Notes: generated from the letters alone by a model not told the origin. A stretch of DNA of 37,181 nt from Kiloniellales bacterium (GCA_028282935.1 JANQGU010000365.1:1-37181); one strand, 5' to 3'. Shown: positions 7,953 to 19,349, counted from the first letter of the stretch. Program-made: numbers and translations.

Positions 7953-10496
7953 TCAGTCCTCGTCGAGGCCGTCGTCCTTCGCGACCTGGTGGAAGCCGCC
8001 GAACATCGGGAAGCTGGCGACGATGGGGTCATGGTCGCTGGCCTGGTCCGAGAACTCGCTGTTCACGTGGACGACGTCGACCTTGCCCAAAAAGCCGAGC
8101 CGCCGGCTGACCAGGATGTTGTCCAGGGCCTGGGAGTTGCCGTCGAAGATGAAGGTGTAGCGGTCCCGGGCGGGAAGCCGGCCGAGCAGGTCCTTGAGCA
8201 CGGGCGGCTTCCACCGGAACCCGCGCCGCCCGTCGTCCTCGCCCTCGGCGGTCGCGGTGCCCCGCAGCACGTCGAGGGGCGGCGAGAAGGGGAAGTCGTT
8301 GAGGTCGCCCAGGACGATGACCTTCGCCCAGCGGTCCTCGGCCAGGATCGCGTCGACGAAGTCGTTGATGACCTGCGCCTGCTGCAGACGCTGGGTCTCG
8401 GAGATCAGCGTCGGCCGCTGCGACGGCCCGAAGAGGGGCTGGTCGCCGCCCTTGGAGTTGAAGTGGTTAGCGACGACGAAGATCCGGTTGCGGCCGAAGC
8501 GAAACTCGGCGGCCAAGGGCTTGCGGCTGGACGCGAAGGCGTCGCCGTCGGAAAGGTCGGGATCGAGGACCCGCCCGGGGTTGAACGACAGCCTGGGTCC
8601 GGGCAGCACCGTGGTGTTGCTGGTCGCGTCGCCCGCATCCCCGGGGGCCAGGCTGGTGCGGTCCTGGCGGAACAGGAAGCCGACCCGGATGTTGCCGCCC
8701 GGCTGGCCGCCGTCCCGGCCGTCCTCGGGATCGATCTGGGCGAAGTCGTAGACCCCGGCCAGGGCGGGATCGGCGGCCTCGATCGCGGCGATCAGCTCGG
8801 CGAAGCTCTGCGCCGCCGAGACCGTGCCGTCGTCGTTGGGCCCGGTGTCGTCCTGCACCTCCTGCAGCGCCAGGATGTCGGGCGCCTTGAGGTTGTCGAC
8901 GATGATCCCGGCCAGCTCGCCGATCCGCGCGCCATCGCCGGGATCGAGGTTCTCGACGTTGAGGGTGGCGACGGTGAGCGCGAAGCGCGACCCCTTGAGC
9001 TTGGTGACCTCGCGGGTCAGGTCGTTGGAGACCACCTCGAGCGGCGCCAGGGTGTCGATCTCGAAGTTCTCGAAATCATAGCGCAGCACGCCGACCACCG
9101 GCTCCAGCCGGGCGCCGACGTCGAGGTCGTCCGGCACGGCGCCGCCGACGATGCCGTCGTCGATCTGGATCCGCTCGGGGTTGAAGTCCCTGGCGCGGAT
9201 GGTGATGCCGCCGCGCGCGTTGACGCCGCTCGCCGCCGCGCCGTCGTCGGCGACCACCCAGACCTCGCCGAAGCGGCTGGGCGGCGAGACCACCTGCGGG
9301 GCGGAGACCTCGACCAGCATGCCTTCGAGGCTCTCGTAGAAGTCGAGGCCCTCGGAGAGCTCGAGCGCCGCCGCGTCCTCGATGAAGCCGTCGAAGCGCG
9401 AGATCGTCCTGTCCGGCGGCAGCAGGCCGGCCTGGCCCAGCAGCGTCGGCGCGATGGCGCCGCCGCCGCCCAGGACCGTGACCTGATTCGCGGGATCAGC
9501 GTTGGCGCGGATCCGGGTGGTGGTCAGGTTCTCGACGTTGGCCGCCGGGCGTTCCTCCTCGACCACGCCGTCGACCTGGATCAGGCTGCCGATCGTGACG
9601 CCGAGGTCTGCGGGATCGCTGCGGCCGATCAGCACGAAGACGCCCTCGGAGCTGCGCGGATCCCCGTCCGGCGCGGCCTCCTGCATGTAGAAGCCGCGAG
9701 CGAAGCTGGGGCTGGTGTCGATCGCCGTCACCACGCCCTCCAGGCCCGCCACCGCCTGGCCCTCGAAGACCGAGCGATGGGCGATGCCCTGGACGTCGTG
9801 GATGCGCAGGCCCGCCGGGGCGTCGCCGCCGCCGCTGGCGTAGTCGCGGGCGTTGGGATCGGCCGGCGTGTTGAGCGCCTCGACCGCCGGATCGAGGTCG
9901 CCGTCGAAGCCGGGAATGCCCTCGGCGAAGAAGTCGTTGCGCAGCCAGACCCCGGAGACCAGCGAGGCGCCGCCGACGGTGAACGCGCCGCCGTCGAAGT
10001 CCGGGTCCAGGACCAGGTCCGCGTAGACCAGGTCGCCCGCCCCGCCGTCGCTGACCGCGATCGAATCGAGGATCTCGTCCCAGAAGGTCGCGGTGATCGC
10101 GCCGCTGCCGCCCGGGTCGACGTTGTCGCCGACCGCCCCGGAGAAGTTGGTGACCAGCAGGAGCGTGTTGGTCCCGTTCTCGAAGCGGTTGTTCTGGTAG
10201 CGCGTCGTGACCAGTCCGCGCGTGTCGGAGGTGCCGAAGCGCTGGGCGGCGTCGATGCGGCCCTGCGGGGCGTTGCTGTCGCCCTCGATGGACAGCACCC
10301 AGACGTCGAAGTAGCTCGTGTTCGGCTCGCCCAGGATCTCGACGTATTCGTTGAAGTCGCTGCCCACGTGGTTGAGCACGAACTCGTTGAGGCGCGGCGG
10401 CGTCTCGGCGGCGGCGGCGAAGGGGCCGCTCGCGGCAAGGGCCAAGGCGCCGGCGACGGCCGTCAGGCCGCGGCGCCGTAAGAGCGCAGGTTTCAT
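7953..10496 (-). CDS. Secreted endonuclease/exonuclease/phosphatase family nuclease (ExeM/NucH-like)
   Basis: The product is 847 residues with a signal peptide (MKPALLRRRGLTAVAGALALAAS...AAAAE). After it, LNEFVLNHVGSDFNEYVEILG looks like a lamin-tail or similar beta domain (about 35-190). An OB-fold-like region near 240-340 has GFYMQEAAPDGDPRSSEGVFV, as in ExeM/NucH extracellular DNases. The C-terminal EEP domain (about 500-840) starts ALTVATLNVENLDPGDG and carries ILALQEVQD, ANHFNSKGGD, VIVLGDLNDFPFSPP and SDHDPIVASF, supplying the Asn, Glu, Asp and His residues of the metal-dependent active site. Inferred role: breakdown of extracellular DNA, either for nutrients or in biofilm remodelling. 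GGGAG precedes the ATG. It stands alone and is divergent from the trehalose operon. Confidence 0.88.
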   Translation of the reverse strand: MKPALLRRRGLTAVAGALALAASGPFAAAAETPPRLNEFVLNHVGSDFNEYVEILGEPNTSYFDVWVLSIEGDSNAPQGRIDAAQRFGTSDTRGLVTTRYQNNRFENGTNTLLLVTNFSGAVGDNVDPGGSGAITATFWDEILDSIAVSDGGAGDLVYADLVLDPDFDGGAFTVGGASLVSGVWLRNDFFAEGIPGFDGDLDPAVEALNTPADPNARDYASGGGDAPAGLRIHDVQGIAHRSVFEGQAVAGLEGVVTAIDTSPSFARGFYMQEAAPDGDPRSSEGVFVLIGRSDPADLGVTIGSLIQVDGVVEEERPAANVENLTTTRIRANADPANQVTVLGGGGAIAPTLLGQAGLLPPDRTISRFDGFIEDAAALELSEGLDFYESLEGMLVEVSAPQVVSPPSRFGEVWVVADDGAAASGVNARGGITIRARDFNPERIQIDDGIVGGAVPDDLDVGARLEPVVGVLRYDFENFEIDTLAPLEVVSNDLTREVTKLKGSRFALTVATLNVENLDPGDGARIGELAGIIVDNLKAPDILALQEVQDDTGPNDDGTVSAAQSFAELIAAIEAADPALAGVYDFAQIDPEDGRDGGQPGGNIRVGFLFRQDRTSLAPGDAGDATSNTTVLPGPRLSFNPGRVLDPDLSDGDAFASSRKPLAAEFRFGRNRIFVVANHFNSKGGDQPLFGPSQRPTLISETQRLQQAQVINDFVDAILAEDRWAKVIVLGDLNDFPFSPPLDVLRGTATAEGEDDGRRGFRWKPPVLKDLLGRLPARDRYTFIFDGNSQALDNILVSRRLGFLGKVDVVHVNSEFSDQASDHDPIVASFPMFGGFHQVAKDDGLDED

Positions 10497-10700
10497 GTCT
10501 TGGACTCCCTATTGCTGGTGAGGAGGCGGCCGAAACTGCGATGGCTGGAAGGATGGAACGCCACGGCGGGACCGCCTGTGGTTGCAGGTTACCTCAGGCG
10601 CTCTAGCCTCGGCATATGACCGGGCGATAACAGTTGCTTGAGACTTTGGTGACGAGGCCGGGGACGGGAGCACGTTACGGGGCCTGGCGGCCGCGGGCGT

Positions 10701-11597
10701 TTGAGGCGTTTGAAAACCCGGCCCCGCGCGATAGAAACAAGGCGTCGCCAGAAACTTCGCAGGACCGCCGCGGGACTTCGCCCCTTGCCCCACCCCGCCC
10801 CGACATCGGCCAGGACGATCCCGGCCCGCCCGGACTGGGCCTTGTTCCTCGACGTCGACGGCACCCTGCTGCCGATCGCCGAGACGCCGGACGGCGTCGC
10901 GCGGAGCGACGACCTCTGCCATATCCTCGCGCGCCTGGTCCCCGCGCTGGACGGCGCGCTGGCCCTGATCAGCGGCCGGACCATCGCCAACCTCGACCGG
11001 CTTTTCGCGCCCCTGACGCTCTGCGCCGCCGGCCTGCACGGCCTGGAGCGCCGGGGCGCCGACGGCCGGCTGCACCTATTGGGAGAGGCCGCGGCATTGG
11101 ACCACCTGCGGGCGCCGCTGGCGGCGCTGGCCGCCGAGGACCCCGGCCTGATCCTGGAGGACAAGGGCCGGGCGCTGGCCGTGCACTACCGCCAGGCGCC
11201 CGGGCTGGCGGCGCGCGTCAAGGACCGGATCGCGGGCCTGGTGGCGGGATCGCGGGACGAGCTCCGCCTGATCCACGGCAAGATGGTGGTCGAGATCAAG
11301 CCGCGCCACGCCGACAAGGGCTCTGCCGTGCAGGCCTTCATGGCCGAGCCGCCTTTCGCCGGGCGGACAGCGGTCTTCATCGGCGATGACGTGACCGACG
11401 AAGACGGCTTCCGGGCGGTCAACGCCATGGACGGCCTGTCGATCTACGTCGGCGCGGACCAGGTCGGCAGGGGTCAGGTCGGGCTGGCCGAGCGGACGGT
11501 GGCGCGCTATCAGCTATCCCAGGTCGAGCAGGTCTGGCGCTGGCTGGAAGCGACGGCCGACGCCTTGGACGCGCTGAGAGAAGGACCGACGCCTTGA
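10701..11597 (+). CDS. otsB: Trehalose-6-phosphate phosphatase
   Basis: OtsB removes phosphate from trehalose-6-phosphate to give trehalose. The HAD motifs are clear: ALFLDVDGTLLPIA (nucleophile Asp), ALISGRT, KMVVEIKPRHADKGSAV (with the conserved Lys) and FIGDDVTDEDGF. The start is uncertain because there is no ATG: the track begins at a TTG giving a basic, proline-rich leader of about 40 residues. A start nearer to PARPDWALFLD, such as the in-frame TTG in RPLPHP, would match the usual family length better. The stop overlaps the TTG start of the GH15 gene as TTGA. It is the first gene of an otsB-GH15-otsA-glk operon. Confidence 0.92.
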   Translation: MRRLKTRPRAIETRRRQKLRRTAAGLRPLPHPAPTSARTIPARPDWALFLDVDGTLLPIAETPDGVARSDDLCHILARLVPALDGALALISGRTIANLDRLFAPLTLCAAGLHGLERRGADGRLHLLGEAAALDHLRAPLAALAAEDPGLILEDKGRALAVHYRQAPGLAARVKDRIAGLVAGSRDELRLIHGKMVVEIKPRHADKGSAVQAFMAEPPFAGRTAVFIGDDVTDEDGFRAVNAMDGLSIYVGADQVGRGQVGLAERTVARYQLSQVEQVWRWLEATADALDALREGPTP

Positions 11598-13378
11598 CCT
11601 CCCTGGATCTCTCGATCATCGGCAACGGCAACTTCAGCGCCCTTATCGACCTGCGCGGCAAGATCGTCTGGAGCTGCCTGCCGCGCTTCGACAGCGATCC
11701 GCGCTTCTGCGCCCTGCTGAACGATCACCAGGACGGCGACAAGGGCTTCTACGAGATCGAGCTGCTGGGCCTCGCCGAGGCCGAGCAAAGCTACCGCGGC
11801 AATTCCGCCGTGGTCGAGACCCGGCTCAAGGACGGCAACGGCGGCGTGGTCCAGATCACCGACTTCGCGCCGCGCTTCCATCAGTTCGGGCGCATGTTCC
11901 GTCCGGGCATGCTGATCCGGCAGATCACGCCGCTGGCCGGCACGCCGCGGGTGCGGATCCGGATGCGGCCGACCTTCGGCTACGGCCAGGGCAAGCCCGA
12001 GCGGACCCGGGGGTCGAACCACATCCGCTACGTGATGCCGGACCTGACCCTGCGGCTGACCACCGACGCCTCCGTGACCTATGTCTGGGACGAGGTCGCC
12101 TTCGTCCTGGAGCGGCCGATCTCGCTCCTGCTGGGGCCGGACGAGAGCTTCACCCTGCCGGTCGCCGAGACCAGCCGAGAGTTCCTGGAGAAGACCGACG
12201 ACTACTGGCGGAACTGGTCGCGCAGCCTGTCCCTGCCCTTCGAGTGGCAGGACGCGGTGATCCGCGCCGCGATCACCCTCAAGCTCTGCAGCTTCGAGGA
12301 GACCGGCGCCATCGTGGCGGCGCCGACGACCTCGATCCCGGAAGCCCACGGCAGCGAGCGCAACTGGGACTACCGCTTCTGCTGGCTGCGCGACTCCTAC
12401 TTCGTGGTCCACGCCCTGAACGCCCTCGGCGCGACCCGGACCATGGAGGAGTACCTCAGCTACATCACCAACATCGTCGCCGCCTCGGAGGACGGCTATC
12501 TGCAGCCGGTCTTCGGGATCACCCTGGAGACCCGCCTGGACGAGACCGTGGTCGACAGCCTGGCCGGCTACCGCGGCATGAGGCCGGTGCGGATCGGCAA
12601 CGACGCCTACAAGCAGGTCCAGAACGACGGCTACGGCGCCGTGGTCCTGTCCTCGGCGCAGGCCTTCTTCGACCGCCGGCTGGAGCACCCCGGCGGCGTC
12701 ACCCTGTTCCGCCGGCTGGAGCGGCTCGGCGAGCAGGCGGCGAAGCGCTGGAACCAGCCGGACGCCGGAATCTGGGAATACCGCGGCCGCGAGGCGGTCC
12801 ACACCTATTCGAGCGTGATGTGCTGGGCCGCCTGCGACCGGCTGAACAAGATCGCCCGGCACCTGGGGATCGAGGATCGCGCCGCCTACTGGTCCAAGAA
12901 GGCCGAGGCGATCCGCAAGGAGATCCTGAAGCGCGCCTGGAACCCGAAGCTGGAGAGCTTCACGGCGACCTTCGACGGCGAGGCGATGGACGCCGTGCTT
13001 CTGCTGCTGCCGCAGCTCGGCTTCATCGCCGTCGACGACCAGCGCTACGTCAAGACGGTCGAGCGGATCGAGACGGTCCTGCGCCGCGGCGACCACATCT
13101 TCCGCTATGCCGAGGCCGACGACTTCGGCGTGCCCTCGACCGCCTTCAACGTCTGCAGCTTCTGGTTCATCGAAGCCCTGGCCGCGCTGGGGCGGGAGGA
13201 GGAGGCGCGCGCGCTCTTCGAGAAGATGCTGGGGGCCCGCAACCCGGTCGGCCTGTTGTCCGAGGACATCGATCCGGCAAGCGGAGAGCTCTGGGGCAAT
13301 TTCCCGCAGACCTATTCGATGGTCGGTCTGATACACTGTGCCATGAAGCTCTCGAAGCCCTGGGAGGAAGCCTTTTGA
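11594..13378 (+). CDS. Glycoside hydrolase family 15 protein (trehalase or glucoamylase-like)
   Basis: The product is 594 residues, the usual length of bacterial GH15 enzymes with an N-terminal beta-sandwich (about 1-220) and a C-terminal (alpha/alpha)6 barrel. Barrel signatures are ERNWDYRFCWLRDSYF, DAGIWEYRG with the likely general acid Glu395, and SGELWGNFPQTYSM with the likely general base Glu565. Family members hydrolyse trehalose, alpha-glucans or isomaltose-type sugars from the non-reducing end and release glucose. Its place between otsB and otsA, with glk after, makes trehalase plausible, but this is context only. No signal peptide is seen, so it is probably cytoplasmic. The TTG start is supported by AAGGA 8 bases upstream, and the start and stop codons of neighbours overlap as TTGA. 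Confidence 0.9.
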   Translation: MTSLDLSIIGNGNFSALIDLRGKIVWSCLPRFDSDPRFCALLNDHQDGDKGFYEIELLGLAEAEQSYRGNSAVVETRLKDGNGGVVQITDFAPRFHQFGRMFRPGMLIRQITPLAGTPRVRIRMRPTFGYGQGKPERTRGSNHIRYVMPDLTLRLTTDASVTYVWDEVAFVLERPISLLLGPDESFTLPVAETSREFLEKTDDYWRNWSRSLSLPFEWQDAVIRAAITLKLCSFEETGAIVAAPTTSIPEAHGSERNWDYRFCWLRDSYFVVHALNALGATRTMEEYLSYITNIVAASEDGYLQPVFGITLETRLDETVVDSLAGYRGMRPVRIGNDAYKQVQNDGYGAVVLSSAQAFFDRRLEHPGGVTLFRRLERLGEQAAKRWNQPDAGIWEYRGREAVHTYSSVMCWAACDRLNKIARHLGIEDRAAYWSKKAEAIRKEILKRAWNPKLESFTATFDGEAMDAVLLLLPQLGFIAVDDQRYVKTVERIETVLRRGDHIFRYAEADDFGVPSTAFNVCSFWFIEALAALGREEEARALFEKMLGARNPVGLLSEDIDPASGELWGNFPQTYSMVGLIHCAMKLSKPWEEAF

Positions 13379-14769
13379 ACCGGCTGGTCGTCGTCTCCAA
13401 CCGTGTGGCTCCGGTGCGCCGAGGCGGGACCGGCGCGGAGGGCGGCCTGGCGGTCGCCATGCAGGGCGCGATGAAGGACCGGGGCGGCGTCTGGTTCGGC
13501 TGGAGCGGCAATACCGTGGCGCACGATTCCAGCCAGGCCAAGGTGATCGAGACCGGCCGGATCTCCTACGCCACCCTCGACCTGACCCAGCGGGACTACA
13601 ACGAGTACTACACCGGCTTCGCCAACTCGGTGCTCTGGCCGCTGTTCCACTACCGCCTGGACCTGACCGACTTCAGCCGCCGCGACATGGCGGGCTACCA
13701 CCGGGTCAACGCGATGTTCGCGAGCCGCCTGCTGCCTCTGCTGAAGGACGGCGACGTGATCTGGGTGCACGACTACCACTTCATCCCCCTGGGCGCCTAC
13801 CTGCGGCAGGCGGGCAGCCGGCAGAAGCTGGGCTTCTTCCTGCACATCCCCTGGCCGCCGATGGAGCTGCTGGCGACCCTGCCGAACCACGAGGCCCTGG
13901 TCCGGGACCTCTGCACCTACGATCTCATCGGCTTCCAGACTCGGACCGACCTCCATGCCTTCGAGGCCTACATCCGCGAGGAGGCCGGCGGCGAGGTCCT
14001 TTCGGGCGGCCGAATCAAGGCCTTCGGCCGCAGCACCCTGGCCAAGGCCTTTCCGATCAGCATCGACACCGAGGAGGTCGCCAAGCTGGCGCGCAGGGCC
14101 GAGCACAGCCCGCAGAGCCGGCGGCTGAGAGAGAGCCTCTCGGACCGTCAGCTGATCACCGGCGTCGACCGGCTCGACTACACCAAGGGCCTGACCGAGC
14201 GCCTGGAGGCCTATCAGCACCTTCTGGCCGGCTATCCGGCCTACCGCGGCCAGGTGACCCTGCTTCAGATCGCGCCGCCGTCGCGCGGCGACCTCTCCGA
14301 CTACCAGCAGATGCGCCAGCAGGTCGAGGCGATCGCGGGGCACATCAACGGCCGCTTCGCCGAGTTCGACTGGTCGCCCGTGCGCTACCTCAACCGGGGC
14401 TTCAAGCGCCAGACCCTGATGGGCTTCCTGAGGCTCAGCGACGTCGGCCTGGTCACGCCCCTGCGCGACGGCATGAACCTGGTCGCCAAGGAGTTCGTGG
14501 CGGCGCAGCCGCCCGAGGACCCCGGCGTCCTGGTCCTCTCCCGCTTCGCCGGCGCGGCGCGCGAGCTCGACGGCGCCCTCATCGTGAACCCCTACGACAT
14601 CGAAGGGGTCGGCGACACCCTGGCGCGCGCCCTGTCGATGGCCCTGCCCGAACGGCGCGAGCGCTGGGAGGCGATGTTCGAGCGGCTGAGCCGCCACGAC
14701 CTCGCGGCCTGGCGCAACGCCTTCATGACCAACCTGGACGCAGCCCCCTGCGCCGCCGCCGCTGCCTGA
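13375..14769 (+). CDS. otsA: Alpha,alpha-trehalose-phosphate synthase (UDP-forming)
   Basis: OtsA transfers glucose from UDP-glucose to glucose-6-phosphate, giving trehalose-6-phosphate. The product is 464 residues from a TTG start ([11 protein letters not shown]), inside a longer track ORF that begins in the GH15 gene. The strong GGGAGGAA about 6 bases before this TTG supports it, and the TTG overlaps the GH15 stop as TTGA. GT20 family signatures are [67 protein letters not shown] and [21 protein letters not shown]. The soluble enzyme works with OtsB encoded first in the operon; trehalose normally protects against osmotic and drying stress. Confidence 0.97.
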   Translation: MNRLVVVSNRVAPVRRGGTGAEGGLAVAMQGAMKDRGGVWFGWSGNTVAHDSSQAKVIETGRISYATLDLTQRDYNEYYTGFANSVLWPLFHYRLDLTDFSRRDMAGYHRVNAMFASRLLPLLKDGDVIWVHDYHFIPLGAYLRQAGSRQKLGFFLHIPWPPMELLATLPNHEALVRDLCTYDLIGFQTRTDLHAFEAYIREEAGGEVLSGGRIKAFGRSTLAKAFPISIDTEEVAKLARRAEHSPQSRRLRESLSDRQLITGVDRLDYTKGLTERLEAYQHLLAGYPAYRGQVTLLQIAPPSRGDLSDYQQMRQQVEAIAGHINGRFAEFDWSPVRYLNRGFKRQTLMGFLRLSDVGLVTPLRDGMNLVAKEFVAAQPPEDPGVLVLSRFAGAARELDGALIVNPYDIEGVGDTLARALSMALPERRERWEAMFERLSRHDLAAWRNAFMTNLDAAPCAAAAA

Positions 14770-14773
14770 CGCA

Positions 14774-15727
14774 ATGACCCACGACCTCGTCCTCCTGGGC
14801 GACATCGGCGGCACCAACGCCCGCTTCGCCCTGGCCCGGAACGGCAAGATCAAGACGGTGGCGAGCCTGCGGGTCGCGGAGCATCCGACCGCGAGTTCGG
14901 CGCTGGCCGAGGTCCTGCAGCGGCTTCCGGATGCCCGGCCGCGCCGGGCGGTCTTCGCCTGCGCCGGCCCGGTCGAGGCCGGCGCCATCGCCCTGACCAA
15001 CAGCGCGTGGCGCCTCGAGGAGGGCGAGCTCGAGGCGCGTTTCGGCTTCGAGCGGGTCCTCCTGGTGAACGACTTCGTCGCCGTCGCCTGGGCGCTGCCC
15101 CATCTGCAGCCGGAGCACCTGCGGCCGATCGGTACGGGCGGCGGCAAGCCCGGACGGCCCTGCGTCGCGCTGGGCCCCGGGACCGGCCTCGGCGTCGCCG
15201 CCTACCTGCCGCCGCCGCTGGGCCCGCAGGTGATCACCGGCGAAGGCGGCCACGTCACGCTGCCGGCCGCCGACGACCGGGAGGCCGAGGTCCTGCGGCG
15301 CCTGCGGGGACAGCTCGGGCATGTCTCGGCGGAGCGGCTGCTGTCCGGCGGCGGCCTGGTCCGGCTCTACCAGACCCTGGCCGAGGTCGACGGCCTGAGC
15401 CCGCCGCCGCGCGCCGCCCCGGAGATCACCGCGGCCGCGGCCGCGGGCGGCTGCGCCGCCAGCCGGGCCGCGCTCGACATGTTCTGTGCCATGCTGGGCG
15501 GCTTTGCCGGAAACCTGGCCCTGACCTGGGGCGCCCAGGGCGGCGTCTACATCGCCGGCGGCATCGCGCCGCGGATCGCCGAGCAGCTCGCCGCCTCCGC
15601 CTTCCGGGCCCGCTTCGAGGCCAAGGGCCGGTTCCGGCCCTACCTGGAAGCGATTCCCACCTGGATCGTCCGCCATCCCGAGCCCGCCTTCCTCGGCCTG
15701 TCGCGGATCCGGATCGAAGCCCGCTGA
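14774..15727 (+). CDS. glk: Glucokinase
   Basis: The product is 317 residues, matching the proteobacterial Glk family. LLGDIGGTNARFAL is the N-terminal phosphate-binding loop, NDFVAVAWALP the glucose-contact region, GPGTGLGVAAYL the second phosphate loop, and GEGGHVTLP contains the conserved Glu and His of the sugar site. GGVYIAGGIAPRI is the adenosine region. It phosphorylates glucose with ATP. The ATG is 4 bases after the otsA stop, so it is in the trehalose operon; this fits recycling of glucose released by the GH15 enzyme, with glucose-6-phosphate feeding OtsA again. Confidence 0.95.
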   Translation: MTHDLVLLGDIGGTNARFALARNGKIKTVASLRVAEHPTASSALAEVLQRLPDARPRRAVFACAGPVEAGAIALTNSAWRLEEGELEARFGFERVLLVNDFVAVAWALPHLQPEHLRPIGTGGGKPGRPCVALGPGTGLGVAAYLPPPLGPQVITGEGGHVTLPAADDREAEVLRRLRGQLGHVSAERLLSGGGLVRLYQTLAEVDGLSPPPRAAPEITAAAAAGGCAASRAALDMFCAMLGGFAGNLALTWGAQGGVYIAGGIAPRIAEQLAASAFRARFEAKGRFRPYLEAIPTWIVRHPEPAFLGLSRIRIEAR

Positions 15728-15837
15728 CCTGACAGGAATCGTGCCTGACCGGCCGGCTGTGCTAGTCTCTGGGCAAGGGACCCGGGTGGGGCCGAGAAGC
15801 GCAGGCGAAACCTGCCAAACGGGACGGTGGAGGCAAG

Positions 15838-17735
15838 GTGTTCAAGCTCAAGAAGCACACCGCGGTGCTGGCGATCGCGGCCGTGGTTCTCTTGCCGCTG
15901 TTGCTTTGGCAGACCGCGGTCTGGACCGAGCGCGTGGCCCTGCGCCAGGTGGCCGAGCAGGCCGCCTCGACCCTGGCGCTCTACGCCACGGGCCTGCAGG
16001 AGGCGGTCGGCAAGTACGAGGCCCTGCCCCGCCTGCTGGCCCGGGACCCGACGCTCGCCGACCTGCTGCGCAACCCCGACGACCCGGCCCGGCGGGACCG
16101 GGTCAACCGCGCCCTGGAAGAGGTCAATGCGATCGCCGGCACCGCCGACACCTATCTGCTCGACCGGGACGGCCTGACCCTGGCCGCGAGCAACTGGAAC
16201 GGCCCGACGCCCTTCGTCGGCCGCAGCTACAGCTACCGCCCTTATTTCCAGCAAGCGATCCGGGGCCGGCTCGGCCGCTACGTCGCCTTGGGCACGGCCT
16301 CCGGCAAGCGGGGCTACTACTTCGCCTATCCGGTCCGCGACCCGGGCGGCGAGATCCTCGGCGCGATCACGGTCAAGGTCCTGCTCGGGCCACTCGAGGC
16401 CGCCTGGCCCGGCACCCCGGACCGTGTGATCGTCACCGATTCGGTCGGCGTGATCCTGATGAGCAGCCGCGATGACTGGCGCTACCGGACCCTGGCGCCG
16501 CTGAGCCCGGCCGAACTGAGCCGGATCAAGACCCAGCGGCAGTACACCGGCACCTCCCTCGCCCCGCTGCCGATCGCCGACCGCCGTGCCTTCGGCGCCA
16601 AGGCGGAGCGGGTCGAGCTGACCGAGGAGACGGCCGGCGGTCCCGCCGCCGGCGGCGAGGCCTTCCTCTTGGAGTCCTTCCCGCTGCGGGGCATCGGCCT
16701 GACGGTCTGGTCGCTTTCGCCGGTCAGCCAGGTCCGCGGCGCTGTCACCCAGGCCATGGTCCTGGCCGCCTTCGGCTTCCTCATCGTCATCGGCCTGACC
16801 TGGATCTGGCTGCAGCGCCGCCTGGCGATCCGCGAGCGCTTCGAGACCGACGAGCGCCACAAGGCGGAGCTGGAAGGCAAGGTCGCCGCCCGCACCCGGG
16901 CGCTGCAGACGGTCAACGCCGACCTGCGCGCGGAGGTCGCGGAGCGCCAGAAGACCGAGCGCGAGCTGCGCGAGACCCAGGCCGAGCTGGTCCAGGCGGC
17001 CAAGATGGCGGCCCTGGGACAGCTCTCGGCCGGCATCGGCCACGAGCTGAACCAGCCCCTGGGCGCGATCCGCTCCTATGCCGACAATGCCAAGGTCCTG
17101 CTGACCCGCGACCGCCTGCCGGAGGTCGAGGCCAACCTGACCCAGATCTCCGGCATCACGACCCGCATGGCCGAGATCATCCGCCGGCTCAAGACCTTCG
17201 CCCGCAAGCCCAGCCACAAGGCCGAGGCGGTCTGCCTGCGCGAGGCCCTGGACGACGCGCTGGCGCTGATGGACTCCCGGATCGACGGTGAGCGCATCGA
17301 GATCGAGGTGCCGGCCGAGGACGCGCGGGTGCTGGCCGACCCGGTGCGCCTGCAGCAGACCCTGGTCAACCTGATCGGCAACGCCCTCGACGCCATGGCC
17401 GAGACCGAGGCGCCCTGCCTGCGCTTCGTCGCCGAGACTCAGGGCGATCAAGTGGCCCTGCAGGTGATCGACTGCGGCCCCGGGATCGCGGAGGCGGCCC
17501 TGGACCACGTCTTCGACCCCTTCTACACCACCAAGGACCCCGGCCAGGGCCTGGGGCTCGGCCTGTCGATCTCCTACAACATCCTGCGCGACCTCGGCGG
17601 CTCGCTGACTGCGCGCAACCGGCCCGAGGGCGGCGCCTGCTTCACCCTGACCCTGCCACGGGCCGTGCCCGCGCCGGCCCCGGCGAAGGCGGAAGAGGTC
17701 GCCGGCCTGGCGCCGCGGCCCAGGGAAGCGGTCCG

Positions 17736-17739
<4 letters not shown>
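15838..17739 (+). CDS. dctB: C4-dicarboxylate sensor histidine kinase DctB
   Basis: The product is 633 residues from a GTG start with GGAGG about 8 bases upstream. A membrane segment near residues 9-25 is followed by a large periplasmic sensor of the double-Cache type; the motifs SYSYRPYFQQAIRG and GKRGYYFAYPV are characteristic of DctB and form the dicarboxylate pocket. A second membrane segment lies at about 300-320 (AMVLAAFGFLIVIGLTWIWL). A coiled coil then leads to the HisKA domain with phospho-acceptor His402 in GIGHELNQPLGAIRSY, and an ATPase domain with NLIGNALDA, CGPGI and GLGLGLSISYNI. It senses succinate-type acids and phosphorylates DctD. Its stop overlaps the dctD start as GTGA. 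Confidence 0.94.
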
Positions 17740-19088
<1,349 letters not shown>

Positions 19089-19157
19089 GCGCGCCCGGAA
19101 GGACGCCCGGGAGTCCCTGTGCCGTGTGGCGGGGGTGACAGTCGAAGCCGAAGGGCC

Positions 19158-19173
19158 GTGTGGAAATCCGCAC
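19158..19173. promoter_or_regulatory. Probable DctD upstream activating site
   Basis: GTGTGGAAATCCGCAC is an inverted repeat with one mismatch between its arms, of the form expected for DctD sites (a GTGCGGAAATCCGCAC-like palindrome, from memory of rhizobial dctA promoters). Its centre is about 145 bp before the predicted transcription start of the sigma-54 promoter, a normal enhancer distance. Confidence 0.7.
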
Positions 19174-19283
19174 GCCGCAGAGGCCGGCCCGACGCAGCGG
19201 GTTCCGGAAAGCGGCGGCGAAGTTACAAGCCGAGCGGGCCTTTGCCCGGGTTCGAGCCGGGTTGCCAAGGAAACCTCTTGCTC

Positions 19284-19300
19284 TTGGCACAGCTCTTGCT
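19284..19300 (+). promoter_or_regulatory. Sigma-54 promoter of dctPQM
   Basis: TTGGCACAGCTCTTGCT matches the -24/-12 consensus TGGCAC-N5-TTGCW completely, with GG and GC elements correctly 12 bases apart. The predicted start is near 19311, leaving a 5' leader of about 90 bases before dctP. It lies between dctD, encoding a sigma-54 activator, and the TRAP operon. Confidence 0.9.
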
Positions 19301-19349
19301 CACAAGACGGGTACAAGAAAGACTTCAGATGTTCTACTCCGGCGGGTAG

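Noticed and set aside
7911-10481. 856-residue plus-strand ORF opposite the nuclease gene
   Set aside because: It is the antisense of a gene with clear signal peptide and EEP motifs, and itself shows only compositionally biased sequence.
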